64,000 nt of DNA from the NCBI RefSeq assembly GCF_900099685.1, contig NZ_FNDW01000004.1, forward strand, positions 1-64,000. The letters are read 5' to 3'. The stretch comes from Chryseobacterium taeanense (lineage in GTDB: Bacteria > Bacteroidota > Bacteroidia > Flavobacteriales > Weeksellaceae). The notes below the pieces were generated by a model. That model had not been told where the DNA came from. It worked only from the letters and a program-made list of their open reading frames with translations, and made no database searches. A program made the position numbers and the translations under genes. Shown here piece after piece: positions 51,011 to 59,948 of this stretch. How positions within the stretch are numbered: position 1 is the stretch's first letter; each line of letters opens with the position of its first letter.

Positions 51011-51044
51011 TACAGGCTTCAACTTTTAAAACGTTGAAGCCTTT
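51011..51044 (+). terminator. Terminator between the PASTA gene and rluD
   Basis: AGGCTTCAAC / GTTGAAGCCT stem with a loop of about eight bases, then TTTTG. Confidence 0.75.
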
Positions 51045-51062
51045 TGTATAAAAAACAAAACA

Positions 51063-52136
51063 ATGGCAGAAGATAGCGAAGATTTTTTAGATGAAGAATT
51101 ATCAGACCAGAACAATATTGAGAATATCGATATTGATGAGGAAAATAAAGGTCTGTATGAACATCTCAACATCACTGTAGATAAAAGTCAGGAGCCATTA
51201 AGAATAGATAAGTTCCTGTTGATTTTTCGTCAGAATTCTTCACGAAATAAAATCTCACAAACCTGCAGAGCAGGAAATGTGATGGTGAACGGAGTGCCTG
51301 TAAAACAGAACTACCGCGTAAAGCCGGGAGATCAGATTTCGGTACTTTTAGCACATCCACCGAGAGAAAACGTTATTATCCCTCAGAATATTCCTATCAA
51401 TATTGTGTACGAAGATGACGATCTTATAGTTGTAGATAAAGATCCCGGTATGGTAGTGCATCCCGGATTCGGTAATTGGGACGGAACGCTGGTAAATGCA
51501 TTGGCTTACCATTTTGAACAGCAGGGAGAGAAATCTGATCTGGACAGGGTAGGGCTCGTTCATAGAATTGATAAAGATACATCAGGACTTCTGGTAATTG
51601 CAAAAAATGAGTTTGCTTTAAGCTTTTTGGCAAAACAGTTTTTTGACAGGAAAACAAAAAGGCTATACTGGGCTTTTGTATGGGGAAATGTGCAGGATGA
51701 TGAAGGAACAATAAGGGGGCATATCGGGCGACATCCCAAAAACAGGATGCAGATGCATACGTATGAAGACGGCAGCCAGGGAAAACATGCTGTGACGCAT
51801 TACAAGGTGCTTGAAAGATTCAGATATATGACCTGGGTAGAGTGTAAATTGGAAACGGGACGAACACACCAGATCAGAGCGCACTTCAAACACATTGGTC
51901 ATACTTTGTTTAATGATGAAAGATATGAAGGGCATACACCTCTTCGCGGAGTGAATCTTCCTAAGTACAAGCAGTTTATAAAAAATGTATTTGAAATTTT
52001 ACCTAGACATGCGCTTCATGCCCACACTTTAGGATTTATACATCCCACTACCAGAAAGGAATTATATTTTGAAAGCCCAATGCCGAAAGATATGGCAGAT
52101 GCCGTAAAAAAATGGAGAAATTATTTAGAAAACTAA
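51063..52136 (+). CDS. rluD: RluA/RluD-family ribosomal pseudouridine synthase
   Basis: 357 residues: an acidic N-terminal extension (AEDSEDFLDEELSDQN), an S4 RNA-binding domain (RIDKFLLIFRQNSSRNKISQTCRAGNVMVNGV, about 40-100) and the synthase domain with the catalytic Asp in HRIDKDTSGLLVIAKNE. TGRTHQIRAHFKHIGHTLFNDERY completes the family pattern. Most likely modifies helix 69 of 23S rRNA; RluC specificity is possible. Confidence 0.93.
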   Translation: MAEDSEDFLDEELSDQNNIENIDIDEENKGLYEHLNITVDKSQEPLRIDKFLLIFRQNSSRNKISQTCRAGNVMVNGVPVKQNYRVKPGDQISVLLAHPPRENVIIPQNIPINIVYEDDDLIVVDKDPGMVVHPGFGNWDGTLVNALAYHFEQQGEKSDLDRVGLVHRIDKDTSGLLVIAKNEFALSFLAKQFFDRKTKRLYWAFVWGNVQDDEGTIRGHIGRHPKNRMQMHTYEDGSQGKHAVTHYKVLERFRYMTWVECKLETGRTHQIRAHFKHIGHTLFNDERYEGHTPLRGVNLPKYKQFIKNVFEILPRHALHAHTLGFIHPTTRKELYFESPMPKDMADAVKKWRNYLEN

Positions 52137-52156
52137 AAATATATTGAGAATTTTTT

Positions 52157-52164
52157 TATATTTG
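52157..52164 (+). promoter_or_regulatory. Candidate -7 promoter box of the porP/sprF gene
   Basis: TATATTTG, exact TAnnTTTG. The implied transcript begins near 52171, which favours translation from 52188 over the Met at 52170. Confidence 0.5.
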
Positions 52165-52187
52165 TTGAATTGAAATCAAGATTTGTT

Positions 52188-53138
52188 ATGAGAAAACTAT
52201 ATGCTATCGTATGTTTAGCTCTTTTGTCAAATGCATACAAAGCACAAGAAACATTACCATACTATCAACAATACCTTTTGGATGGTGATTTTCTGTTCAA
52301 CCCGGCACAATACGGAAAGACCGACTATGTGCAACTTAATCTTAACTATCAGCAGCAATTTTCGAAGTTCAGTGAGTCTCCAAACGTTCAGTCGGTTGGG
52401 ATCAATGCGAATATTTTTGATAGAGTAGGTGCGGGTTTATCAGTATTCAGAGACAGTAATGGTCCTATTTCCGCAGGAGGTATTACGGCTGGTGCTTCAT
52501 ATTTTATTCCTCTTAGCAGCGAAGGAGACAGAAAAGATCAGTTCTCTTTCGGTACAAGCGTAAGCTTATACAATATGAATTTTGATTACTCAAAAATTAA
52601 CACACAAGATGCTTCAGATCCTTTATTACAAGGTAGTGAAAGTAACATTTTCATGGCATACGCCAACTTTGGGGTAGCGGCTACTTACAGAAACATCTTC
52701 GCTTCGGTTTCCGTAAACGACATCGCCCTTACCAACGACGAGGCGATCGTAAACGGACGTGAGCCTTCTCCAATTAAATTCTTCTTAAATTTAGGATATG
52801 ACTGGCATTTTGCAGATAATATGTATGTAACTCCGTCTGCATTAATTAATCTGAATACAAATTCCACGAGAACGATTGACTATAACCTTATGGCTACGTT
52901 CTTTAATGATATCAACTCATTCTCTTTCGGGGTGAACTACAGATCTGTTCAAAACAGATTCGACAGTCAGCAGTTGCAGATTGCACCGGTTGTAAAAGTA
53001 AGATTCAACAAATTCATGGTGGGTGCTACCTACAATATCGGATTGTCTGACATTCAGGAATACGGAGGAAACAGCTTTATGCTTGGAGTTGGATACAATT
53101 TCGACAACTTCATTAACCACAGAGGTTATAGATATTAA
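52188..53138 (+). CDS. PorP/SprF-family type IX secretion outer-membrane protein
   Basis: 316 residues with a signal peptide (MRKLYAIVCLALLSNAYKAQ). The mature part starts with ETLPYYQQYLLDGDFLFNPAQYG, the hallmark of PorP/SprF proteins (the Q-Y-L...N-P-A block), and continues as an outer-membrane barrel (GINANIFDRVGAGLSVFRDSNGPIS, VGVGYNFDNF-like end). PorP/SprF proteins work with T9SS and, in gliding species, with SprB-type adhesins. No adhesin gene is adjacent. Confidence 0.93.
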   Translation: MRKLYAIVCLALLSNAYKAQETLPYYQQYLLDGDFLFNPAQYGKTDYVQLNLNYQQQFSKFSESPNVQSVGINANIFDRVGAGLSVFRDSNGPISAGGITAGASYFIPLSSEGDRKDQFSFGTSVSLYNMNFDYSKINTQDASDPLLQGSESNIFMAYANFGVAATYRNIFASVSVNDIALTNDEAIVNGREPSPIKFFLNLGYDWHFADNMYVTPSALINLNTNSTRTIDYNLMATFFNDINSFSFGVNYRSVQNRFDSQQLQIAPVVKVRFNKFMVGATYNIGLSDIQEYGGNSFMLGVGYNFDNFINHRGYRY

Positions 53139-53158
53139 TTGATTTAATTTAAATAAAT

Positions 53159-53188
53159 TTGAGCTCTGAAAATTTTTCAGAGCTTTTT
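53159..53188 (+). terminator. Terminator directly before hemW
   Basis: GAGCTCTGAAAA / TTTTCAGAGCTTTTTTT stem; its T-run ends two bases before the hemW ATG at 53191. Confidence 0.85.
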
Positions 53189-53190
53189 TT

Positions 53191-54315
53191 ATGATTTACA
53201 TTCACATTCCCTTTTGCAAACAGAAATGCAGCTACTGCAATTTTCATTTTTCAACATCTTTGAATTTTAAAGATGAAATGCTAAATGCAATGAAAAAGGA
53301 GATCTTTTTAAGAAAAGAGGAACTGCAAAAGAAAAATCTACAATCTCTGTATTTTGGTGGCGGAACTCCATCCATTCTTTCATCGGATGAAATAAAATCT
53401 TTGATCGATGAAGTACTGAAATATTTCAGTTTTGAAAATAATATTGAAATAACATTGGAAGCCAACCCAGATGATTTAGATAAGAACTTCTTGAAAGGCT
53501 TAGCCGATTCACCGATCAATCGTTTATCCATCGGGACTCAAAGTTTTTTTGAAGCAGATTTAAAATTAATGAACCGCGCTCATACTGCATCAGAAGCTGA
53601 AGGTTCCATCAAAAGAGCTCAGGATTTCGGATTTGAAAATTTGAGTATTGATCTTATTTATGGCTCACCCACTTCCAATCTTGAAATCTGGAAGGAAAAC
53701 TTAAATAAGACAATTGCGCTGGAAGTTCCACATATTTCTTCCTATGCATTGACTGTCGAACCAAAAACAGCTTTGGAAAACTGGATTTCAAAAGGAAAAG
53801 TAAAAAGCCCGAAAGAAGATGAACAGAATAAAGAGTTTTATTATTTATCAGATTTTCTGAAAGATAAGGGATTTGAACATTACGAAGTTTCTAATTTTGC
53901 TAAACCGGGTTTTTATTCAAAACACAATTCTTCATATTGGAAATATAAAGAATATCTTGGCATCGGCCCTTCTGCACACTCTTACAACGGATTTGATATC
54001 AGAAGCTGGAATGTTGCCAATAATTCCCAGTATATAAAAAAGCTCAATTCAAATACTTTAGCCAAAGACGAAGAATTTCTTTCTCAGGAGGATCAGTTTA
54101 ATGAAATGATTATGATTGGTTTACGAACAATTTGGGGTGTGGATCTCGGAAATTTAAAGGAAAAATTCAACGATAAAATCTTAGAACATTTTCAAAAAGA
54201 AATTCAGCCAAAGCTTGAAGAAGAAATTTTAATTATTGAAAACAATCATCTAAAAATTCCCGAAAAACATTGGTTCATGGCAGACGGAATTGCTTCGGAT
54301 TTGTTTATAGTTTAA
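53191..54315 (+). CDS. hemW: Radical SAM heme chaperone HemW
   Basis: 374 residues. The [4Fe-4S] motif CKQKCSYC (C9, C13, C16) opens the chain, followed by the HemN/HemW fold: YFGGGTPSILSS, IEITLEANPDDL, RLSIGTQSFFEADLKLMNRAH and YGSPTSNLEIWKENL. Unlike coproporphyrinogen dehydrogenase HemN it starts with CxxxCxxC only and lacks the HemN N-terminal extension, fitting HemW, which inserts heme into proteins. Start abuts the previous terminator; no ribosome-binding site is visible. Confidence 0.93.
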   Translation: MIYIHIPFCKQKCSYCNFHFSTSLNFKDEMLNAMKKEIFLRKEELQKKNLQSLYFGGGTPSILSSDEIKSLIDEVLKYFSFENNIEITLEANPDDLDKNFLKGLADSPINRLSIGTQSFFEADLKLMNRAHTASEAEGSIKRAQDFGFENLSIDLIYGSPTSNLEIWKENLNKTIALEVPHISSYALTVEPKTALENWISKGKVKSPKEDEQNKEFYYLSDFLKDKGFEHYEVSNFAKPGFYSKHNSSYWKYKEYLGIGPSAHSYNGFDIRSWNVANNSQYIKKLNSNTLAKDEEFLSQEDQFNEMIMIGLRTIWGVDLGNLKEKFNDKILEHFQKEIQPKLEEEILIIENNHLKIPEKHWFMADGIASDLFIV

Positions 54316-54375
54316 ACAGGTAATTGGTTTATGAAAAACTTCTGAAAACTGCATTTCATCATCCAACAATTTCAC

Positions 54376-54383
54376 TATTTTTG
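54376..54383 (+). promoter_or_regulatory. Candidate -7 promoter box of murI
   Basis: TATTTTTG, exact TAnnTTTG, 20 bases before the TTG start codon at 54404. Confidence 0.5.
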
Positions 54384-54403
54384 TATAAAATTTCAACCCA
54401 ATT

Positions 54404-55234
54404 TTGAAAACTAAAAAGCAGGATTACTCACATCTTTCACCCAGACAGCCTATCGGGATTTTCGATAGCGGAGTGGGTGGTTTAACGGTAGCTAAAGAGA
54501 TCAAGAGACTTCTTCCGCATGAAGATCTTATTTATTTCGGAGATACAAAACATCTTCCGTATGGTGAAAAATCAAAGGAAGCTATCATCGAATATTCTAC
54601 AAAAATCACTAATTTTCTGTTGGAACAAAATTGCAAAGCAATTGTTATTGCGTGCAACACAGCCACTGCAAATGCGTTGAATGAAGTGATGCAGTCGGTA
54701 GGAGGCAAAGTCCCTGTAATTGATGTTATCAATCCTGTTGCGGAAAAAGTTTCGTATGAAATTCACAACAATGTCGGCGTTATTGCTACAAAAGCCACGG
54801 TGAATTCCGGACTATACAAAAAGAGTATCAGAAAGCATAATAAATGGATTAAGGTGGATGAGCTGGCAACCCCTTTATTGGTTCCTGCTATTGAGGAAGG
54901 TTTTAAAAATCATCCGATTACGCATGCGATTATTTATAATTATCTGAGCAACAGCAAACTGAAGAATATTGAAACCTTGATTTTAGGCTGTACACATTAT
55001 CCTTTATTAATTGATGAAATTAAACAATATTACGGAAACCGTGTCCGGGTGATTGATTCTCCAAATATTGTAGCCAATCATTTGAAAATTATTTTAGATA
55101 AATATAATTTGCTGAATGATCAGAATCCAAAGCCGAGCTATCATTTTTATCTTTCAGACTTAACGAAAAATTTTGAAAAGATCTCAAAGAAATTCTTCGG
55201 AAAGACTATTGATTTAGAGCTGAAGGTTTTATAA
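54404..55234 (+). CDS. murI: Glutamate racemase, TTG start
   Basis: Makes D-glutamate for peptidoglycan. 276 residues. Both catalytic Cys are present: C84 in VIACNTATAN and the later ILGCTHYPLL; N-terminal IGIFDSGVGGLTVAKEI and IYFGDTKHLPYG are diagnostic. The only possible start between the promoter-like box and the conserved domain is TTG at 54404; no in-frame ATG lies in that span. GTG/TTG starts occur in bacteria, but this one is worth noting. Confidence 0.93.
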   Translation: MKTKKQDYSHLSPRQPIGIFDSGVGGLTVAKEIKRLLPHEDLIYFGDTKHLPYGEKSKEAIIEYSTKITNFLLEQNCKAIVIACNTATANALNEVMQSVGGKVPVIDVINPVAEKVSYEIHNNVGVIATKATVNSGLYKKSIRKHNKWIKVDELATPLLVPAIEEGFKNHPITHAIIYNYLSNSKLKNIETLILGCTHYPLLIDEIKQYYGNRVRVIDSPNIVANHLKIILDKYNLLNDQNPKPSYHFYLSDLTKNFEKISKKFFGKTIDLELKVL

Positions 55235-55237
55235 ATA

Positions 55238-55268
55238 AAAAAATCAGGAAACTATTCCTGATTTTGTA
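55238..55268. terminator. Terminator between murI and rsmD
   Basis: AAAATCAGGAA / TTCCTGATTTT stem with a short loop; serves the convergent pair. Confidence 0.85.
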
Positions 55269-55833
55269 TTTCTGTTACCTCTTTATTAGGCTCAAAAAAG
55301 CTAAAACTTACGTTTCCGTATTTTCTTGTGTCGATTAAATTAGGATGCTCAAATTTCATTCTGCTTTGATGTTCGATCACTAAAATTCCGTTTTCTTTCA
55401 GGTATTTATTGTTTAAAACTAAAGAAATAATTTCCTGATATTTTTTCTCTTCCATTTCAAAAGGAGCATCGGAAAAAACAATTTCAAAAGATTTTTTATT
55501 TCTGAACTTTTTCAGCCAGTCAAAGACATCTCCGCGCTGAACATTGATCTGTAAAGCCATATCCAGATCAGCGGCCGTAGCATTAAGGAATGCCGTATGC
55601 TTAGGATTCATTTCTACGGAAGTGACATCCTGGCAGCCTCTTGAAGCAAATTCAAAACTTATCGAGCCAATTCCTGCAAATAAATCCAGCACAGAAATCG
55701 ACTGCATATCATACGTATTTTCCAAAATACTGAAAAGCGCTTCTTTGGCAAAATCCGTTGTCGGTCTTACATCAAAATTCTTTGGAGCTGCTATTTTCTT
55801 GGCTTTCCATTTGCCGGAAATGATTCTGTACAT
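55252..55833 (-). CDS. rsmD: 16S rRNA (guanine966-N2)-methyltransferase RsmD
   Basis: 193 residues, class I methyltransferase with YRIISGKWKAKKIAAPKNFDVRPTTDFAKEALFSIL, SAM motif DLFAGIGSISFEFASRG and VEMN. In motif IV the sequence reads SDAPF, where the family usually has DPPF or DPPY; the codon is GCT where CCT would be expected. The fold and RsmD identity are clear. Next to DUF3822, a usual neighbour. Confidence 0.92.
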   Translation of the reverse strand: MYRIISGKWKAKKIAAPKNFDVRPTTDFAKEALFSILENTYDMQSISVLDLFAGIGSISFEFASRGCQDVTSVEMNPKHTAFLNATAADLDMALQINVQRGDVFDWLKKFRNKKSFEIVFSDAPFEMEEKKYQEIISLVLNNKYLKENGILVIEHQSRMKFEHPNLIDTRKYGNVSFSFFEPNKEVTEIQNQE

Positions 55834-55903
55834 AGTTGTTGGATTTTAGATTGTAGGTAGAAGGTTACAGGCTAACTAAAACCTGATGTCTTGTTCCTGC
55901 AAT

Positions 55904-56620
55904 CTAATTTAATATAAAATTTTTATTCGGAATATTATCAAATACGATTTTCAGATTCTTTACAAATTTTTGCAGCTCTGAAATAAATGTTTCATTTTCA
56001 GTGGTTTCACCATAGGCAAAAAAGTTGGTTTCATTGATTCCGAAACCGATCTTGCTTAAAGTAAACATGATGAAATACAGAAAATCCACTTCAGAATTTA
56101 CATCCAGATTATTGTATAAAATAACTTTCTTGTTGTCTATCGCAAAAAACTCACATTGATTATGATAAAGGTTGATGTGAATTTCCTTATTGCTTTTATT
56201 ATGAATAGAATTTAAAAACTTTTCACCCGAAAAATTAAAGTTAACCGGCAATGCGAGTTCTTTAATCTTTTTATAAAAATTCTTTGGAAAAGTATAATAA
56301 AACTGAACTTTAAATTTCTCATTGATAGACAGCATCAGCTCTTCTTTTTCCTTGTCTACAGGTGCGTTAAATGCGATCAGGTCAAACCCTGTTTCATGCT
56401 CAGAAAAGCCTTCCGGCATCAGCGTAAAATGATTGAGTGCAGAAATAACGTGAATTTCATCAAATCGTTGTTTGATTAAGACTTCATCCAGCTTATCTGC
56501 AATGAGATTCTCAGGAGATTCTTCGTCTACAAAATACGATTTCTCCTCCACAATGCTTTTGTTTTTAGCAATCTGGTAGATCAGTCCGTCTTTAGTGAAA
56601 AGTAAATTAAGTATATTCAT
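55904..56620 (-). CDS. DUF3822-family protein
   Basis: 238 residues, family of unknown function common in Bacteroidota and often beside rsmD; alpha/beta sequence with HVISALNHFTLMPEGFSEHETGFDLIAFNAPV and a conserved late NFFAYGETTEN segment. An actin-like (ASKHA) fold has been suggested for this family, from memory only. No signal peptide. Lies 70 bases before rsmD and 18 bases after the Smr gene, same strand. Confidence 0.82.
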   Translation of the reverse strand: MNILNLLFTKDGLIYQIAKNKSIVEEKSYFVDEESPENLIADKLDEVLIKQRFDEIHVISALNHFTLMPEGFSEHETGFDLIAFNAPVDKEKEELMLSINEKFKVQFYYTFPKNFYKKIKELALPVNFNFSGEKFLNSIHNKSNKEIHINLYHNQCEFFAIDNKKVILYNNLDVNSEVDFLYFIMFTLSKIGFGINETNFFAYGETTENETFISELQKFVKNLKIVFDNIPNKNFILN

Positions 56621-56638
56621 ATTTCAATTCCTGCAAAT

Positions 56639-57133
56639 TTAGTGAAATTCTACCATTACAGCACCCGATTGATGATGAAGTATTTCCTTATTGTAAAAAT
56701 CAAGTCCAGTCTGGCTTTCCAGAATATCCCAAACCATTCGCTGGAGAGTTCCGTCACCAATTCCGTGAACGATTTCCAATCTTTTAAGATGGTTTTTCCT
56801 GCAAAAATTCAATGTTTCCAGTAACCTTTCCTTCTGAATGAAAAGCCTTTCAAAACTGTCATAATCATTGGGATTTTTAACCATGTTATGAAAATGAAGA
56901 TCCAGAACCAAAGCATTTTTCTGGTGTTTTTTAGAAATGTTTTTTTTAGGCTCTGCTTTTTTTACCACTTTGATATTTTCGTACAAATCAGAATCTTTGG
57001 GAACCAGTTTTCCTTTCGGATATTGATGCGTAAAACCATATTCATCTTTAAAAACAACAATATTTCCGTTGACTGAAGTCACAACTCCATTCAAATCTTC
57101 ATCTACCGCAGAAACTTTATCTCCAATTTTCAT
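56639..57133 (-). CDS. Smr-domain protein with N-terminal DUF2027-like domain
   Basis: 164 residues: an N-terminal Tudor/KOW-like segment (MKIGDKVSAVDEDLNGVVTSVNGNIVVFKDEYGF) and a C-terminal Smr domain (LDLHFHNM near 77-84, then LEIVHGIGDGTLQRMVWDILES). Smr domains nick or bind branched nucleic acids or mRNA; the catalytic role here is unknown. First gene of a probable three-gene unit with DUF3822 and rsmD. Confidence 0.88.
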   Translation of the reverse strand: MKIGDKVSAVDEDLNGVVTSVNGNIVVFKDEYGFTHQYPKGKLVPKDSDLYENIKVVKKAEPKKNISKKHQKNALVLDLHFHNMVKNPNDYDSFERLFIQKERLLETLNFCRKNHLKRLEIVHGIGDGTLQRMVWDILESQTGLDFYNKEILHHQSGAVMVEFH

Positions 57134-57206
57134 AGTATTGTCATTGCGAGGAACGAATCAATCTATTATTAACTCCTCAAATTTTATTAATGGTTTAAAA
57201 ATTATT

Positions 57207-57704
57207 TTAAAACTTAGTTCCTAATTCAATAACCTCCAAATCTTTGATTTCCGCGCCATCAATCACAAAACGCATCATCGTTCTCATTTTATGCCAACCT
57301 TGTTTTCCACACGCTCCCGGATTGAGATGCAGCAGATTGTTCTTCTGATCAAACATTACTTTTAAAATATGTGAATGTCCTGAAATAAACAATTTTGGAG
57401 CTTTTTCAGCAATTTCCTGTTTGGCAAGTGGAGTATATTTTCCCGGATACCCGCCGATGTGAATCATCAAAACTTCCACACTTTCACAAAGAAAACGATT
57501 CACTTCGGGAAACTCAGAACGTATTTTTGCATTGTCTATATTTCCGTAAACGCCTTTTAGTGGTTTTATTTTTTCCAGCTGCTCAATCACTTCCATGCTT
57601 CCAAAGTCACCGCCATGCCAGATTTCATCAGCCTGGTTTGCATATTCTAAAATACGGTCATCAATATAAGAATGGGAATCGGAAAGGAGAAGGATTTTGG
57701 TCAT
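57207..57704 (-). CDS. YfcE/MJ0936-family metallophosphoesterase
   Basis: 165 residues with the calcineurin-like phosphoesterase metal motifs in order: LLLSDSHSYIDD, WHGGDFGS, VYGNIDN, SGHSHILK and NPGACGKQGWHK. A probable phosphodiesterase or phosphatase using Mn or Ni; substrate unknown. Its 5' end overlaps the longer upstream frame of the divergent hydrolase gene, but not that gene's preferred start. Confidence 0.93.
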   Translation of the reverse strand: MTKILLLSDSHSYIDDRILEYANQADEIWHGGDFGSMEVIEQLEKIKPLKGVYGNIDNAKIRSEFPEVNRFLCESVEVLMIHIGGYPGKYTPLAKQEIAEKAPKLFISGHSHILKVMFDQKNNLLHLNPGACGKQGWHKMRTMMRFVIDGAEIKDLEVIELGTKF

Positions 57705-57721
57705 GAAAAATATTTACATTG

Positions 57722-57729
57722 CAAATTTA
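57722..57729 (-). promoter_or_regulatory. Candidate -7 promoter box of the metallophosphoesterase gene
   Basis: TAAATTTG on the minus strand, 17 bases before the ATG at 57704. Confidence 0.45.
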
Positions 57730-57791
57730 TGAAGATTTACTTTCTTATCAGCATCCCGGAATATTTAATTAAATTTGAAAAAATTAAAAAA

Positions 57792-59336
57792 ATGAAGCAG
57801 AAACTTTCTTTTTTCCTTCTTTTGCTTGCTTTTGGTTTGGCCAATGCGCAGGTGGAAGAGAAAAAATTGGATGAATTAATACAAAACACGCTGAAAACTT
57901 TCGATGTACCGGGAATGTCGGTGGGAATCATTAAAGATGGTAAAGTAATTTATTCCAAAGGTTTTGGCGTACGTTCTTTGACCACTAAGCAACCGATGGA
58001 CGAAAATACATTGGTCGGAATTGCTTCCAACTCCAAAGGTTTTACCTGTACAGCACTGGCAATTTTAGCAGATGAAGGAAAATTAAACTGGGACGATAAG
58101 GTGTCAAAGTATATTCCTGAATTCCAGATGTATGATCCGTATGTTTCCCGGAATGTTACTATTAAAGATCTGGTGACACATAGAGCCGGATTAGGATTAG
58201 GACAGGGAGATCTCATGTTCTTTCCTGAAGGTGGAAATTTAACCATAAATGATATCGTTCACAACGTTAGATATTTAAAACCTGAAAATCCTTTCAGAAC
58301 AACATTAGATTACAATAATATTATGTTTATCGTGGCGGGTGAAGTGATTCACAGAGTTTCCGGGTTAAGCTGGGCTGAATTTATCGAACAGAGAATCATG
58401 AAACCTGTCGGAATGACCTCAAGTTTCGGAAGCTATAACAGAGCCAAAGCGGTTGCCAACAAAATCGATGCTCATGCACCTGTAGATGGAAAAGCGGTTG
58501 CTGTTCCTCACGACTGGAGCGAAACGGCCAATGCAGCCGGAGGAATTATGAGCAACATCAAAGACATGACCATCTGGGCAGAATTCCTGCTAAACAATTT
58601 CACCACCAAAGACGGTAAAAAATTAGTTTCAGACAAAAATATCCAGCAGCTTTGGAGTTTGCAGATTCCTGAAGCAGTGGCGGCGAAAAATCCTTATGAC
58701 ACCAGTTTCTACGGATATGGAATGGGTTGGTTCTTAAGCGATGTGAAAGGTCACAAACAAATTCAACACACCGGCGGATTGATCGGAACGGTGACGCAGT
58801 TTACCCTGATTCCGGATATGAAACTGGGAATCGTTGTCTTGACAAATCAACAGTCCGGAGCAGCTTTCAGTACAGTTACTAATACCGTAAAAGATTCTTA
58901 TCTCGGTATTGCAGATCGCAACTGGCTAAAAACATACAGCGACAGAATGAAGAAATTGGAAGAGGGTTTTGACAAACAAAAAAAGGAAGCTTTTGCAAAA
59001 TCTGAAGCTTTCCGAAAAGATAAAAATCTTCAACCAAAACCGGAGCAGTTTGTCGGAACATACAACGATAAATGGTTTGGGGATGTGGAAATTGCTCAAC
59101 AAGGAAGTATTTACAGAATTTCATGTAAAAATTCTCCGAGATTAAAAGGTGAATTATTGCCTTTTTCCAACAATTCTTTTATCATCAAATGGGACGACAG
59201 AAGCTATGATGCCGATGCCTACATTATTTTTGATTATGACGAAACGGGAAAAGCACAGTCGGCGAGATTAAAACCTATTTCCGATGTTACGGATTTCAGT
59301 TTTGATTTTGATGATCTGGATTTGAGACGAAAATAA
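57792..59336 (+). CDS. Serine hydrolase, beta-lactamase class C / PBP4*-like, secreted
   Basis: Start at 57792 gives a signal peptide (MKQKLSFFLLLLAFGLANAQ) and 514 residues; the longer frame from 57672 is rejected because it overlaps the divergent promoter and gene. Catalytic SxxK is S79-N-S-K82; YNN follows near 170 and HTGG near 320. C-terminal 100 residues are a DUF3471-like domain (QPKPEQFVGTYNDKWFGDVEIAQQ). Likely a periplasmic esterase or D-peptidase; true beta-lactamase activity is not indicated. Confidence 0.93.
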   Translation: MKQKLSFFLLLLAFGLANAQVEEKKLDELIQNTLKTFDVPGMSVGIIKDGKVIYSKGFGVRSLTTKQPMDENTLVGIASNSKGFTCTALAILADEGKLNWDDKVSKYIPEFQMYDPYVSRNVTIKDLVTHRAGLGLGQGDLMFFPEGGNLTINDIVHNVRYLKPENPFRTTLDYNNIMFIVAGEVIHRVSGLSWAEFIEQRIMKPVGMTSSFGSYNRAKAVANKIDAHAPVDGKAVAVPHDWSETANAAGGIMSNIKDMTIWAEFLLNNFTTKDGKKLVSDKNIQQLWSLQIPEAVAAKNPYDTSFYGYGMGWFLSDVKGHKQIQHTGGLIGTVTQFTLIPDMKLGIVVLTNQQSGAAFSTVTNTVKDSYLGIADRNWLKTYSDRMKKLEEGFDKQKKEAFAKSEAFRKDKNLQPKPEQFVGTYNDKWFGDVEIAQQGSIYRISCKNSPRLKGELLPFSNNSFIIKWDDRSYDADAYIIFDYDETGKAQSARLKPISDVTDFSFDFDDLDLRRK

Positions 59337-59349
59337 TTAGCAACAAAGC

Positions 59350-59655
59350 TTTTTAAACACATGAGTCACGTTAGATTAAAGAATAAAGCTTTGCGCCTAT
59401 TTTAGAACACATAAGTTTTTTAAAAATCTTTGATTTTTTTCTAATGCGTTTTGAAAATGTTTTTAATATTTAAAAAAAAATCTTCTGTGACTCATGTGTT
59501 AATTTTTCTGTGAAAACCTGCGCAATCTGTGGTAGATTTAACCACAAAAGTGGCAAAAGCTTTTAACACATAAGTCACATTAGATTAAAGAATAAAGCTT
59601 TGCGTAAATTTTAGAACACATAATTTTTTTAAAATCTTTGATTTTTTGTTTTGCA
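59350..59655. repeat. Two-copy direct repeat in a 612-base non-coding gap
   Basis: CACATnAGTCACnTTAGATTAAAGAATAAAGCTTTGCG-like blocks begin near 59358 and 59568 (offset about 210), each followed by TTTTAGAACACATAA and TCTTTGATTTTTT. 59337-59948 has no gene; 59656-59948 shows only AT-rich DNA. Confidence 0.75.
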
Positions 59656-59948
59656 TGAAAAATTGAAAGGTTTAGTGGCTCTCAGACCACGGCATCATCT
59701 GTAAAAATCCGTGCCAATCTGTGGTCATATAAAAAATAAACAGAATTATATTTTAACATTAAGAAGTTAAGATATTTTCTTAATTATCTTAATTTAAAAT
59801 CAATGTATTGATTTCTTATATTTTTAGGTGTAATAAACTAAATTTCTTAATGTTAGAATTAAGAATAAACAAAGTTTATTTGAATGAAGCAAATTAAGCA
59901 AAATATCTCAAAAATTATTACGTAAAATTTAAACAGAATCTCGATGTT

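Noticed and set aside
57672..57791. Upstream start for the serine hydrolase
   Set aside because: It would overlap the divergent phosphoesterase gene and its promoter and hide the signal peptide.
57792..59336. Antibiotic-resistance beta-lactamase
   Set aside because: Class C-like SxxK is present, but the DUF3471 tail and length fit the broad serine hydrolase/esterase family rather than AmpC.
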